A DNA stretch of 64,000 bases from Bog-473 sp963791455 (GTDB taxonomy: Bacteria; Actinomycetota; Acidimicrobiia; Acidimicrobiales; RAAP-2). Under the pieces are notes generated by a model. It did no database searches and was not told the origin of the DNA. It saw only the letters and a list, made by a program, of their open reading frames with translations. Both the position numbers and the translations under genes were made by a program. Shown one piece after another: positions 25,711 through 33,495 of the stretch (position 1 is its first letter; every line of letters begins with the position of its first letter). The stretch is taken from contig CAWBSM010000003.1 in assembly GCA_963791455.1 (NCBI GenBank), positions 248,001 to 312,000 on the forward strand. Reading direction: 5' to 3'.

Positions 25711-26373
25711 ATGACACTGGCGCAGGACGAGGTCGTGAGCGGTCTCCTCGCCGAGCTGCGGGGCTTTCGAGGCCTTGTCGCCACCCTGACCGAGGACGAG
25801 TGGCGGACGCCCACCCGTTGTGTCGGCTGGACGGTATCCGACGTCGCCGCCCACGTGACCGGGGTCATGGCTGACATCACCGCCGGCCGGCTGGAAGGCA
25901 TCGATACCCAACCGTGGTACGACCGCCAGGTGGACGAGAGGCGAGGTCGGCCCCCACAGGCTCTGGGTGAGGAGCTGGACCTTGTCTTGGCGGCCACGGA
26001 GGAGCTGATGGCTGCCATCGACGAGGCTGCCTGGAACGGGCCAGCCGTTCCAGGCATTGCCGGAACACTGGGTGCCGCCATACTGTCCCTCTGGTGCGGC
26101 ATCTACATCCACTGCGAGGACATCCTCGCCGCGCTTTGCCGGTCTCCCCAGAACGGACCGGGTCTTCAGGCGGCTATCGCCCACATCGCAGATGTCTTGA
26201 CCGACCGCGGATGGGGACCTGCGACGCTCGCCCTCGATGGCGTCGGGGATGTGGCGATCGGTGGTGGTGGGCGCCGGATCGAAGTGGACCCGCTCACCTT
26301 CACGCTCGTTGCGTCGGGACGGGCCGACCCCACGATCCTGGGGGTGGACACGAGCGTGAATATTTACGGGTGA
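25711..26373 (+). CDS. mycothiol-dependent maleylpyruvate isomerase-family protein
   Basis: The protein has 220 residues. The N-terminal four-helix DinB-like domain reads LLAELRGFRGLVATLTEDEWRTPTRCVGWTVSDVAAHVTGVM, where W-x-x-P-T-x-C-x-G-W-x-V-x-D-x-x-A-H is the family signature and the histidine is a metal ligand. GIYIHCEDILAAL supplies the second metal-binding segment. The C-terminal domain is an SCP2-like fold. Related enzymes use mycothiol as cofactor, but most members, including this one, have no assigned substrate. GAGGGG lies 6 bases before the ATG. Confidence 0.85.
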   Translation: MTLAQDEVVSGLLAELRGFRGLVATLTEDEWRTPTRCVGWTVSDVAAHVTGVMADITAGRLEGIDTQPWYDRQVDERRGRPPQALGEELDLVLAATEELMAAIDEAAWNGPAVPGIAGTLGAAILSLWCGIYIHCEDILAALCRSPQNGPGLQAAIAHIADVLTDRGWGPATLALDGVGDVAIGGGGRRIEVDPLTFTLVASGRADPTILGVDTSVNIYG

Positions 26374-26399
26374 GCGAGCCCCCGTCGCCGTCTCCCCAG

Positions 26400-27764
26400 T
26401 TAGTTCTCAACCGAGAACAGCCGCCATGTCCCGGGGACGCCCTTGAGAACGCGCTCGCCACGATCGGCGAAGCTGATGGCCGAGCCGGCCATCAGATCCA
26501 CCACAGTGCGGGACACGAGCACCTGGCCCGATTCGGCCAGGGCCTCGACCCGGGCGGCGATGTGGACGGCTAGTCCAGCAAGGTCGTCGCCGCGCCTTTC
26601 AACTTCGCCGGTGTGGATCCCGACTCGCAGCTCGATTCCGAGCTGGCGTGCGCCTTCACGGATAGCGAGCCCACTTTGAATCGCCCGCGCCGGACCGTCG
26701 AATGTCGCAAAGACACCATCGCCGGTGGCCTTGACCTGTCGACCACCGAAGCGATGCACCTGCCGACTCGCCATGCGGTCGTGGTTGTCGAGCAGCTCGC
26801 GCCACAGACGGTCTCCGGTGTGAGCCGCACGTTTGGTGGACTCGACGATGTCAGTAAACAGGATCGTTGCCAGCGCCCGGTCAGTATTAGGTGTCCCTCT
26901 GGTTCCGGTCAGGAACTCCTCGATCTCGCCGAGCAGCGTGTCGGTATCACCCGCAAAGGGGAGGTGGTCTTCGCCGGGCAGTTCGACGAATTTGGCTCCC
27001 GCGATGTTCTCGGCGAGATACCGACCCTGGCCGATCCGGATCAATGGGTTGTCGACCCGATGCAGCACCAATGTCGGCGTGTGGATGAGCGGCAGCACCG
27101 AACGTATATCTGCGCTGGTCGATGCGAGATCCTGGGCCCGGGCAGTAGCCGGAGTGGCGGAGCGCTCGCCGGCACGTTTCCACCACGATCGAAACTCGAC
27201 GTCACGGGCGAGGCTCGGGGAGCTCAACGCGAGATCGTCGACGACGTCTCCTCCGTAACTTGGGTCGGTCACCGCATCCACGAAATGCTGGACGACTTCT
27301 TGCGGCCACCCCCACGGATAGTCCGAATCCCGAACCATGCGGGCGTAGCAGTGCACAAGGACGAGGCTCGAGGTTCGCTCAGGATAGGTCGCAGCGAACA
27401 ACATTGCGACCAAGCCCCCAATTGACACCCCGAACAGAGAAGCGCGCGGTGACCCGACAGCGTCCAAGACCGCCCTCGCGTCTTGCGCCCAACACTCGAT
27501 CGTCGGGCCCGATCCGCCAACAAGAGGGTCCGAGAGCCCAACGCCGCTGGGATCGAACCGAATCAGCCGGCTGAATGACGCCAGGCGACGATCGAAGCGA
27601 CTCCAGTGCGGTTCGTCATCTCGGTCGATCCAGATATTGCACCCGGTATTGAGGCCGAGGAGGTCGAGCGGACCCTCGCCAAGAATCTGATAGGCGACGT
27701 GGCGGTCCCCGCTCTTGGCGTAGCGGATCTCCGCACTCTCGGGCATCGACGCTAAGTCTGACAT
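26400..27764 (-). CDS. alpha/beta hydrolase - class III nucleotide cyclase fusion
   Basis: A protein of about 454 residues. The N-terminal half is an alpha/beta hydrolase: VAYQILGEGPLDLL, LIRFDPSGVGLSDP, the nucleophile elbow LFGVSIGGLVA, and LPGEDHLPFAGD with the catalytic histidine region. The C-terminal half is a class III cyclase domain: ATILFTDIVESTKRA and ATGDGVFATFDG carry the two metal aspartates, and LRVGIHTGEVE and HIAARVEALAE complete it. In the last motif histidine stands where asparagine is usual. It probably makes cAMP in response to a small molecule processed or bound by the hydrolase domain, a pairing common in actinobacteria. ATG 27764 (or 27746) is preferred over a longer frame to 27875. 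Confidence 0.9.
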   Translation of the reverse strand: MSDLASMPESAEIRYAKSGDRHVAYQILGEGPLDLLGLNTGCNIWIDRDDEPHWSRFDRRLASFSRLIRFDPSGVGLSDPLVGGSGPTIECWAQDARAVLDAVGSPRASLFGVSIGGLVAMLFAATYPERTSSLVLVHCYARMVRDSDYPWGWPQEVVQHFVDAVTDPSYGGDVVDDLALSSPSLARDVEFRSWWKRAGERSATPATARAQDLASTSADIRSVLPLIHTPTLVLHRVDNPLIRIGQGRYLAENIAGAKFVELPGEDHLPFAGDTDTLLGEIEEFLTGTRGTPNTDRALATILFTDIVESTKRAAHTGDRLWRELLDNHDRMASRQVHRFGGRQVKATGDGVFATFDGPARAIQSGLAIREGARQLGIELRVGIHTGEVERRGDDLAGLAVHIAARVEALAESGQVLVSRTVVDLMAGSAISFADRGERVLKGVPGTWRLFSVEN

Positions 27765-27837
27765 CGCTGGCGATGGCGTCCAGCAAGGGGCCCAGTCCGC
27801 TCGGAATTGATCCCTGCCGGTTACCGAGCATCCAGGA

Positions 27838-28157
27838 CTAGCCCCGTTGCTGTACGGGGGCACCCATTGGCGCATGATCGGCCCGTGGCGATGACGCCGT
27901 CTTCAACAGGTCTTCGAGTGGGACGAGCCTTTCGAGATAGTCGCTCAGCGCCATGTTCATGATGACATTGACGCTCACGCCACGCTCCCGAGCCACCATC
28001 TTGAGCCTTTTATCAAGATCCTTGCTTCCATGGTACGAGTCTTCCTTCGGGGCTAGTCATCAATAAGCACCGTGTAGACGCGAACGAGGTCCTGGACGGC
28101 AGTGCGACGAGAAATCGAGATCGATGCGCCGTCCGATGGCGGCCTCAAGGTGCTCAC
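27838..28157 (-). pseudogene. ribbon-helix-helix (CopG-like) antitoxin remnant
   Basis: On the minus strand a frame ending at 27838 reads DLDKRLKMVARERGVSVNVIMNMALSDYLERL, a ribbon-helix-helix-like sequence with family-typical spacing. No start codon lies before the ATG at 27999, inside the motif, so the N-terminal strand is lost. Just upstream a separate 34-codon frame (28157-28053) ends in RRTAVQDLVRVYTVLIDD and a stop. Together they look like a decayed antitoxin-type locus. No toxin gene is recognisable. Confidence 0.4.
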
Positions 28158-28328
28158 TTACCAATACTGCCCGGCGCCGAGATGCCGCAAAGAGCGTATG
28201 GGGGCACCCCGGAGCTTCTGGGTGCTACGGTCAACAGCAACCTGATTGATGAGGCGCTGATCAACGGTTGGAAGCCGACGTTGCGCCCCTCCTTGTTGAC
28301 CAGTACCCGCCGAACAAGGATTAGGTCA

Positions 28329-29045
28329 ATGCCCACCACAGTGGATGAGATTGCCCCCGGCATCTATCGGTTGTCGACCCTGGTGTCCGAGATCGGTCCA
28401 ACTGGGTTCACCTTCAATCAGTTCCTGATTGATGATGTCGAGCCGCTGCTCTTCCACACCGGGCACCGCTCCATGTTCCCTTCCGTCTGTGAAGCCGTCG
28501 CGCAAGTGCTTCCGGTAAACAGCCTGCGCTGGATCACTTTCGGACATGTGGAGTCTGACGAATGCGGAGCAATGAACGATCTCTTGACCGCGGCACCCAA
28601 CGCACAGATCGCCCATGGAGCCTTAGGCTGCATGGTCTCCATCGGCGAGATGGCAGATCGGGCCCCGAGGGCCTTGGCGGACGGAGAGGTCATGGAGATC
28701 GGCGCCAAACGGCTACGCCACATCGACACCCCGCATGTTCCTCACGGATGGGAGGCGAGGGTACTCTTAGAGGAGACGACGAGCACACTCTTGTGCGGCG
28801 ATCTCTTCACTCGACTGGGCGATGGTCCGGCTATCACGGGCGACGACATTGTCGGGCCGGCGATGGAAGCCGAAGCCCTCTTTCGCTACAGCTCACTCGC
28901 ACCGGATACCGCTGAGACTATGCGGAAGCTGGGGGATTTAGAACCAGCAACCCTGGCCCTCATGCACGGTTCTTCGTTCAGAGGAGATGGCAAGAGCGCC
29001 CTCTATGACCTTGCAGAGGCTTACGAGTCGCAGTACTTGGACTGA
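28329..29045 (+). CDS. MBL-fold protein, flavodiiron-like (ODP) type
   Basis: The protein has 238 residues. DEIAPGIYRLSTLV and GFTFNQFLIDDVEPLLFHTG are the first strands of the metallo-beta-lactamase fold. The metal motif reads GHVESDECGAMN, the H-x-E-x-D arrangement of oxygen-binding diiron (ODP) proteins rather than the hydrolase HxHxDH. HVPHGWEARVLLEETTSTLLCGDLFTRLGDG supplies the next ligands and LMHGSSFRGDG the last histidine. Flavodiiron relatives reduce O2 or NO, but here the flavodoxin domain is absent. The ATG at 28329 is preferred because the upstream open frame has no family similarity. Confidence 0.8.
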   Translation: MPTTVDEIAPGIYRLSTLVSEIGPTGFTFNQFLIDDVEPLLFHTGHRSMFPSVCEAVAQVLPVNSLRWITFGHVESDECGAMNDLLTAAPNAQIAHGALGCMVSIGEMADRAPRALADGEVMEIGAKRLRHIDTPHVPHGWEARVLLEETTSTLLCGDLFTRLGDGPAITGDDIVGPAMEAEALFRYSSLAPDTAETMRKLGDLEPATLALMHGSSFRGDGKSALYDLAEAYESQYLD

Positions 29046-29126
29046 CCGGGTCGCCGGCGGACGGGGAGCGAAAGCCAGCTATCCAGGCATCTCGCCCTCC
29101 GGCGTTTCTGGGGCAGGCGCGACTCG

Positions 29127-29420
29127 TCAGGAGACCACGTCGTAGAAATTCTGTACGACGCCCTCGTCGAGTGTGGCAAGCACCTTCTCCAGGTGACCGC
29201 TTGCCATGATCAACTCGCCGAAAGCGGCGTCGTGTGCCTCGCGTGATGACCAGGTCTGAACGAAGGCGGAGGATCGCGAATCGGCCTGATCGCGCAGTAT
29301 GTCGAATGACTTGCATCCGTCGGCAGCCAACATGCGTCGTCGCCCTTCGGACTGCAGAGCGAGCAGCGTCGCCTCCTGGCCGGCAGCGACGTGAAATCGG
29401 GTCACGGTAGTAACGCTCAT
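29127..29420 (-). CDS. antibiotic biosynthesis monooxygenase (ABM)-domain protein
   Basis: A 97-residue dimeric alpha/beta-barrel protein. VTRFHVAAGQEATLLALQSEGRRRMLAADGCKSFDILRDQADSR is the first ferredoxin-like unit with the A-x-G-C-x-x-F pattern of ABM proteins; VQTWSSREAHDAAFGELIMASGHLEKVLATL is the second. Some ABM proteins oxidise aromatic quinols without cofactor or degrade heme; others have unknown roles. It is the first of several small barrel and NTF2-like genes over the next 4 kb. Confidence 0.8.
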   Translation of the reverse strand: MSVTTVTRFHVAAGQEATLLALQSEGRRRMLAADGCKSFDILRDQADSRSSAFVQTWSSREAHDAAFGELIMASGHLEKVLATLDEGVVQNFYDVVS

Positions 29421-29573
29421 GGACGTTCCTCGATTTCTGAGGGGGAGGTTGGCTAGAACGGTACTGCACTGCCGGGATCGCCGCCCTTGGTGGAACTGAA
29501 CGTGGGAACTGCCATCGCAGACTAGTCAAAGTGCCCCACCGGCCGGGCGAACTGGGATACCCGACAGAAGTAG

Positions 29574-29975
29574 CTACGCGGTAACTCCAATCACTGGCAT
29601 CTCGCCGATCTGCTCTATGAGTTTGATGTAATCGAGGTATGTATCCTTGCGAGTTACGAGACCATGAGTAACGGCAATCACGTCAACGCCGTCACAGATG
29701 AACGGTGATCCATCAAAGGTTCCCGACATGTCGTACTCGAACACGATGTGGTCGTCTCCCGAGTAGAGCCTCTTCGGTTCAAACTTGAGATCGGGCACAA
29801 GCTTCAGGAGCGCAACAATCAGATCCCTGACGGCATTCTTGCCGGTCGCACCCTCCGCAGCTCCGTGCATGTGAAACACTGAGTCTGAAGAGTGCAGGGC
29901 GATGATGGCGTCTGGGTCTAGTTCGATCCATGCTCCGTGATAGGCCATCGCCAATTCTTCGACAGTAAGACTCAT
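29574..29975 (-). CDS. SnoaL/NTF2-like protein
   Basis: The protein has 133 residues and the SnoaL-like fold: MAYHGAWIELDPDAIIALHSSDSVFHMHGAAEGATGKNAVRDLI, then FEPKRLYSGDDHIVFEYDMSGTFDG and VIAVTHGLVTRKDTYLDYIKLIEQIG. Members are small cavity proteins, among them polyketide cyclases, limonene epoxide hydrolases and steroid isomerases; without an identified acid-base pair I assign no reaction. ATG at 29975 is preceded by AAGGGAG 6 bases upstream, which rules out the longer frame to 30059. Confidence 0.8.
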   Translation of the reverse strand: MSLTVEELAMAYHGAWIELDPDAIIALHSSDSVFHMHGAAEGATGKNAVRDLIVALLKLVPDLKFEPKRLYSGDDHIVFEYDMSGTFDGSPFICDGVDVIAVTHGLVTRKDTYLDYIKLIEQIGEMPVIGVTA

Positions 29976-30300
29976 CGAGTCTCCCTTCGTCGTTTCACCA
30001 CGGGACCGTAACACGAGAGGCATACGGTGCCCGCCCTCGTGAACGGTTGAGGGCAGCACCTGTTATCGTGGCTCTGAGAGGATTCACACATACCTGCGGC
30101 CTTCGGTCGCAGGTGTCGAAGAGCTTCTGATCCTTTGGTCACTGGCAACAACTCTTGGACCAGGTTTCGCTTCGCTGTACCTCGTCTTGATGTCATCTCG
30201 ACAGGTGCCGTAAGGCCCTTGTCGCCTGGCTGATGTGTGTGCGTTCACCTGCATGACGCCGAACGCGGCGTGAGAAACATCTAGACAGAGGAGATCCCCC

Positions 30301-30567
30301 GTGATCGCTGTGTATGTGAAGCCCGAGACGTTGACCGTTGAGCAGTACGACAAGGCCCGCAAGGGTCTGGAGGCCTCTGGAGCAAACTTGGAGGGGCGCA
30401 AGCATCACTCCTGTTTTGGGGAAGACGGCCAGCTCATGGTCTTCGAGATCTGGGATTCCCAGGGGAGCTACGACGCCTTTGGCAAGTTCCTGATGCCCGT
30501 TCTCCAAGAGGTCGGGATAGTGCCTTCGTCGCAAGACATCATGGAAGTCGTGAACCTCGAGCAATAG
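30301..30567 (+). CDS. small dimeric alpha/beta-barrel-like protein
   Basis: An 88-residue protein. MIAVYVKPETLTVEQYDKARKGLEASGA, then HHSCFGEDGQLMVFEIWDSQGSYDAFGKFLMPVLQEVG. The strand-helix-strand layout with an E-I-W-D-S-Q turn is that of dimeric alpha/beta-barrel (ABM/Dabb-like) proteins. It is a clear paralogue of the 90-residue gene at 32557, sharing HSCFGEDGQL. GTG start with GGAG about 8 bases upstream. Function unknown. Confidence 0.75.
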   Translation: MIAVYVKPETLTVEQYDKARKGLEASGANLEGRKHHSCFGEDGQLMVFEIWDSQGSYDAFGKFLMPVLQEVGIVPSSQDIMEVVNLEQ

Positions 30568-31023
30568 GGTCGGATTAGGTCAGAAACCGATCATCATCCA
30601 CTGACCCATATGTGCCGGTTAGGTGGCAGGGGGTACAGCGCCCACGAGTAAATCCGTATTCGCCCGCCTCAGCTATCGGGAATGCCGGCCGAACTCGCTC
30701 AGCCCCGTCAGCCCGTCCGGGTGTTCCGGGCACCGCCCGTACCCGAAACCAGCGGTCGCCCGTCGGGGTGAACCAGCGTCCGGTCCACGACGGTATCTCG
30801 CCGCGGTGGGTAGCCTGGAGCTGGTAGCTGTAGACCATCTGCCAACATCGGCTCGACTCAGCGATGAAGCCTGGGCACGAGTCGCCTGGTCCGGCATGCG
30901 GTGCATGGGGTGCTCTTTATTGCGCGATAGTCCACAAGAGCAGGAACGTCCGAGCGACCCGGCGTTACGGGGTCACTGTCCTATGGACACGGGTACTCCA
31001 TTGCTTGGAGTCAGGCTGAGGGG
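30568..31023. other. intergenic region
   Basis: About 455 bp. Open frames exist on both strands but are arginine/proline-rich with no recognisable domain. No hairpin or tRNA was seen. It may be eroded coding DNA, but I cannot identify a source. Confidence 0.35.
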
Positions 31024-31314
31024 TCAGGCAATCCCTGAGAGACCCTTTTGCAGATCGTCGGTGTTCATGACCGGCGAGATTTGCACTTCAGCGTCGAGCT
31101 CCACGAAAAAAGGCTCGGCGAATGGCGGGATGGCCGAGGCGTCGGGCATGTCAAAAACGAAGAAGGCCGTGCGCCTTCCATCAAAGGTCGTGAAGTAGGC
31201 GGCCTCCGGCTTCCATCGCTCAGCAGTCTGCTGCATGACCTTGGGCAGCGACCCATCTCGGATGCCTTTGTTGCCTGCTTCGACAGGGATCGAAACTTTC
31301 GCCATCACTCGCAT
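31024..31314 (-). CDS. conserved hypothetical protein, alpha/beta-barrel-like
   Basis: A 96-residue protein: MRVMAKVSIPVEAGNKGIRDGSLPKVMQQTAERWKPEAAYFTTFDGRRTAFFVFDMPDASAIPPFAEPFF, then LDAEVQISPVMNTDDLQKGL. This pattern (E-A-A-Y-F-T-T-x-D-G-R-R-T-A followed by P-x-F-A-E-P-F-F) occurs in a widespread, uncharacterised actinobacterial family, probably a dimeric barrel. The ATG at 31314 has GAGGAGG 7 bases upstream, which fixes the start over the one at 31332. Neighbours are similar small proteins. Confidence 0.7.
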   Translation of the reverse strand: MRVMAKVSIPVEAGNKGIRDGSLPKVMQQTAERWKPEAAYFTTFDGRRTAFFVFDMPDASAIPPFAEPFFVELDAEVQISPVMNTDDLQKGLSGIA

Positions 31315-31460
31315 ATGTTGCCTCCTCGTCAAGTCCAGGGACCAAGCCGACTATTACCGGAAGCGTGAACGACGTCAATCGGGACGTGCCTCACCTTCCC
31401 GATGCGACGTGGCGAAGTGAGGCAGCTGGGCCTGCCCGGTATCGGCTATGCGGACGGCCT

Positions 31461-31786
31461 TTACGACTCGATCTGGAATTCGCTCATTCGTGCCCAACCA
31501 TTGCCAGGCGCCTCGACATGGACAATCTCGGGAAATGTCGGTCAACCACTTCGGCAACTTGCTGATAGCGACTCTGGAAGTGCGCAGACTCGAATGTGCC
31601 CTGCCAGCTTCAGCGTTGTGGAATGCTTCAACCAAGAACCACAGATAGTCGTCGGCGCTTCGATACCAGTCGAATCAGATGTTCTCAGGCTCGGCCCCAG
31701 TAGCCATGGTGAACTGTTGGACAAGGGCGAGCCAGTCGTCGGAATACTCCGGCCGCACAGGGTGCTTGACGACGATGAAAGATCAT
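31461..31786 (-). pseudogene. putative quinol monooxygenase (ABM), multiply disrupted
   Basis: Joining segments from different frames on the minus strand rebuilds an ABM-type protein of about 107 residues: ATG at 31786 (GGAGGAG upstream), then IVVKHPVRPEYSDDWLALVQQFTMATGAEPENI, an in-frame TGA at 31675-31677 where relatives have tryptophan, then FDWYRSADDYLWFLVEAFHNAEAG, SAHFQ, LPKWLTDI and PEIVHVEAPGNGWARMSEFQIES with a stop at 31461. Frames shift after the third codon, near 31604, again within the next 60 bases and near 31530. With one nonsense codon and several indels the gene is dead. Intact homologues are cofactor-free quinol oxygenases in name only. Confidence 0.75.
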
Positions 31787-31811
31787 CGTGGCTCCTCCCA
31801 CGCCCGATCTG

Positions 31812-32216
31812 TCAGGACCTGAGCGCTGCTTCGGTCTGGGCGGTGTCTTCGGTGCCCCGATAGAAAGCGATCTTCCCGTCCTCGAACCGAAAATAGTGGT
31901 GCAGATCATGGTCGATCGCCTTGCCCGTGGCCCGTGACGTGGCTCGACAGTGCACCACCGTGTGCACCTCAGTGTCATTCGCAGCGAATGCGTAGGGGTT
32001 GAACTCCTGGACTTCCATCGTCGAGCCGAACGCCTCGAAGAAGGAGGCGACGCCGTCCTTGCCGTGCCTGACGCCATACCAGGGCGCAACGGTGGACGAG
32101 GTTTCGGTAGCCCAATCGACGTCGTCGGTTACGCCTTCGAGGACGGCCTGGACGTCCCCCCTCCCGAAGGCCTCGTAAACCCCTTGGATCGTCTTGATGT
32201 TGTCGTCCGCTCCCAC
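31812..32216 (-). CDS. SnoaL-like (nuclear transport factor 2 family) protein
   Basis: A 134-residue protein: DDNIKTIQGVYEAFGRGDVQAVLEGVTDDVDW, then GVRHGKDGVASFFEAFGSTMEVQEFNPYAF and HHYFRFEDGKIAFYRGTEDTAQ. This is the common SnoaL/ketosteroid-isomerase-like arrangement; no catalytic pair is evident. GTG at 32216 is used since AAGGGAA lies 8 bases upstream and the longer frame to 32291 lacks one. Function unknown; one of the small-cavity proteins in this stretch. Confidence 0.8.
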   Translation of the reverse strand: MGADDNIKTIQGVYEAFGRGDVQAVLEGVTDDVDWATETSSTVAPWYGVRHGKDGVASFFEAFGSTMEVQEFNPYAFAANDTEVHTVVHCRATSRATGKAIDHDLHHYFRFEDGKIAFYRGTEDTAQTEAALRS

Positions 32217-32556
32217 TTTCGGGTTCCCTTCATCCGATAGACCCTGCGAATTGCCGACGGTCAGCTTAGTTACCTTCACCACAGGTGTCACTGGCTCCGC
32301 CAGCCGTTCGCAACTGCACGAGGTGTTACGCCCGCCAGGGTGGGCGTCACGGGCCCGACCAATCGCAATCGTGTCCGGGCGCCGGTGCTCAGATCAGCCA
32401 TGGCCGGAGCGTGCGACTGCGAGGCATCCTCCAGGGAGCGCTCCGCAACGTGCTACCTCCTGGACGAGGCGTGTTGGCGCCCTTGGAATTACAGTGATCC
32501 AGCCGAAGGTCACCGACGAATCGTGTGGTCGCCAACCGACAAGGAGTTCACTTCTC

Positions 32557-32829
32557 GTGATTGCCATCTACATCGTCACCAAGAATATGACTCGTGAGCA
32601 GCACAGCAAGGGGCGTGAACGTCTTCGTGAGGCCGGGGCACCTGAAAGCGCAATGAAACTCCACTCATGCTTCGGTGAAGATGGCCAGCTTCAGGTCTTC
32701 GATGTCTGGGAGAGCCAGAAAGCGTTCGACGAGTTCTTGGCGTTCCTCGGGCCGGTCATGGAGGAGCTGGGAATCGAACTGGCGCAGCCGCCCACCATCC
32801 TGCCGATTGTGGACTTTGTCCAGCAATAA
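32557..32829 (+). CDS. small dimeric alpha/beta-barrel-like protein (paralogue)
   Basis: A 90-residue protein: VIAIYIVTKNMTREQHSKGRERLREAGAPES, then KLHSCFGEDGQLQVFDVWESQKAFDEFLAFLGPVMEELGI. It aligns along its full length with the protein at 30301 (shared HSCFGEDGQL, W-(D/E)-S-Q). GTG start with AAGGAG 10 bases upstream. The pair arose by duplication; their role is unknown. Confidence 0.72.
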   Translation: MIAIYIVTKNMTREQHSKGRERLREAGAPESAMKLHSCFGEDGQLQVFDVWESQKAFDEFLAFLGPVMEELGIELAQPPTILPIVDFVQQ

Positions 32830-33232
32830 CGGGCTGAAGCCCACAAGGACCCGGAATCCGGGCGTGCGGTATTGCCGGACTCCCAGGACTATCCCCATGG
32901 TGCCTGATTCGTATTGGGACAGGGGTGTACGCGTCATCACCGTCCCGGCCTCGATCCCACCCACCACTTTCGACGGCCCCTCCGTGTCCCGGGTGGCGTG
33001 GCCCTTATGTCGTCGCTTGCGGCCGTGGCCATCTCTCTCCACCCGTTGAAGAGGGAGCGATGGGCTCAGAGCCCGAAACGGCCCAAAACGCCGCGCAGGA
33101 GCGGACCGGGACACGGGCCGCCGAGTCCAAGGGAAACGAAGGGGACACGGGGCCGAGGCGGGATGCGGAGGCCGAAAGTCATCCGATGCCAGTGACCAGG
33201 ACTTCTTCACCGTTAGTTGCGCCTACAACAAT

Positions 33233-33321
33233 GTGGGAAATCGAGATTAACAGCGTGGGAAATGGTTCCGAAAGGTCGCCGGTCGCCCCTGGGTGATCCG
33301 GTTTTGTCGTTAGCCCACAAC
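33233..33321 (+). repeat. ~88-bp imperfect direct repeat, left copy
   Basis: Begins GTGGGAAATC, contains GGGAAATGG and CCTGGG, and ends GGTTTTGTCGTTAGCCCACAAC. The same blocks in the same order occur at 36772-36857, ending with the same block apart from one base (A for T). The two copies flank the BrkB and MFS genes. Confidence 0.7.
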
Positions 33322-33449
33322 GGGTTCCAGATACAACTCGGTAGGCCTACTGACAGAACCCAGGCCGAGAAGGCTCCGAGGGCTCTCCTTGGGGAGAGGG
33401 TCAGACGCGAAACTGGGTCTGCCGTCGGAAATTCGGGCCCGTTGTGGCC
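33313..33449. repeat. long imperfect palindrome (possible MITE)
   Basis: Outer arms GCCCACAACGGG (33313) and CCCGTTGTGGCC (33438) pair with one mismatch; inner blocks CAGAACCCAG (33354) and CTGGGTCTG (33413), and CTCTCC-TTGG-GGAGAG at the centre, also pair. Total length about 137 bp. Could be a miniature transposable element or a folded RNA; overlaps the left 88-bp repeat. Confidence 0.5.
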
Positions 33450-33495
33450 AAAGACCGTCGGATCCCCGTGAGGTGCCCTGAATATCGTTATCTGC

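Larger units (their letters stand above)
32830..33495. other. intergenic region with repeats
   Basis: About 665 bp without a convincing gene. It holds the left copy of an 88-bp imperfect direct repeat (33233-33321) and a long imperfect palindrome (33313-33449). Long open frames here are antisense-type artefacts rich in Arg/Pro/Ser. Confidence 0.5.

Noticed and set aside
30575..30838. 87-codon minus-strand frame
   Set aside because: Composition is not clearly artefactual, but no motif, start site or neighbour supports it.
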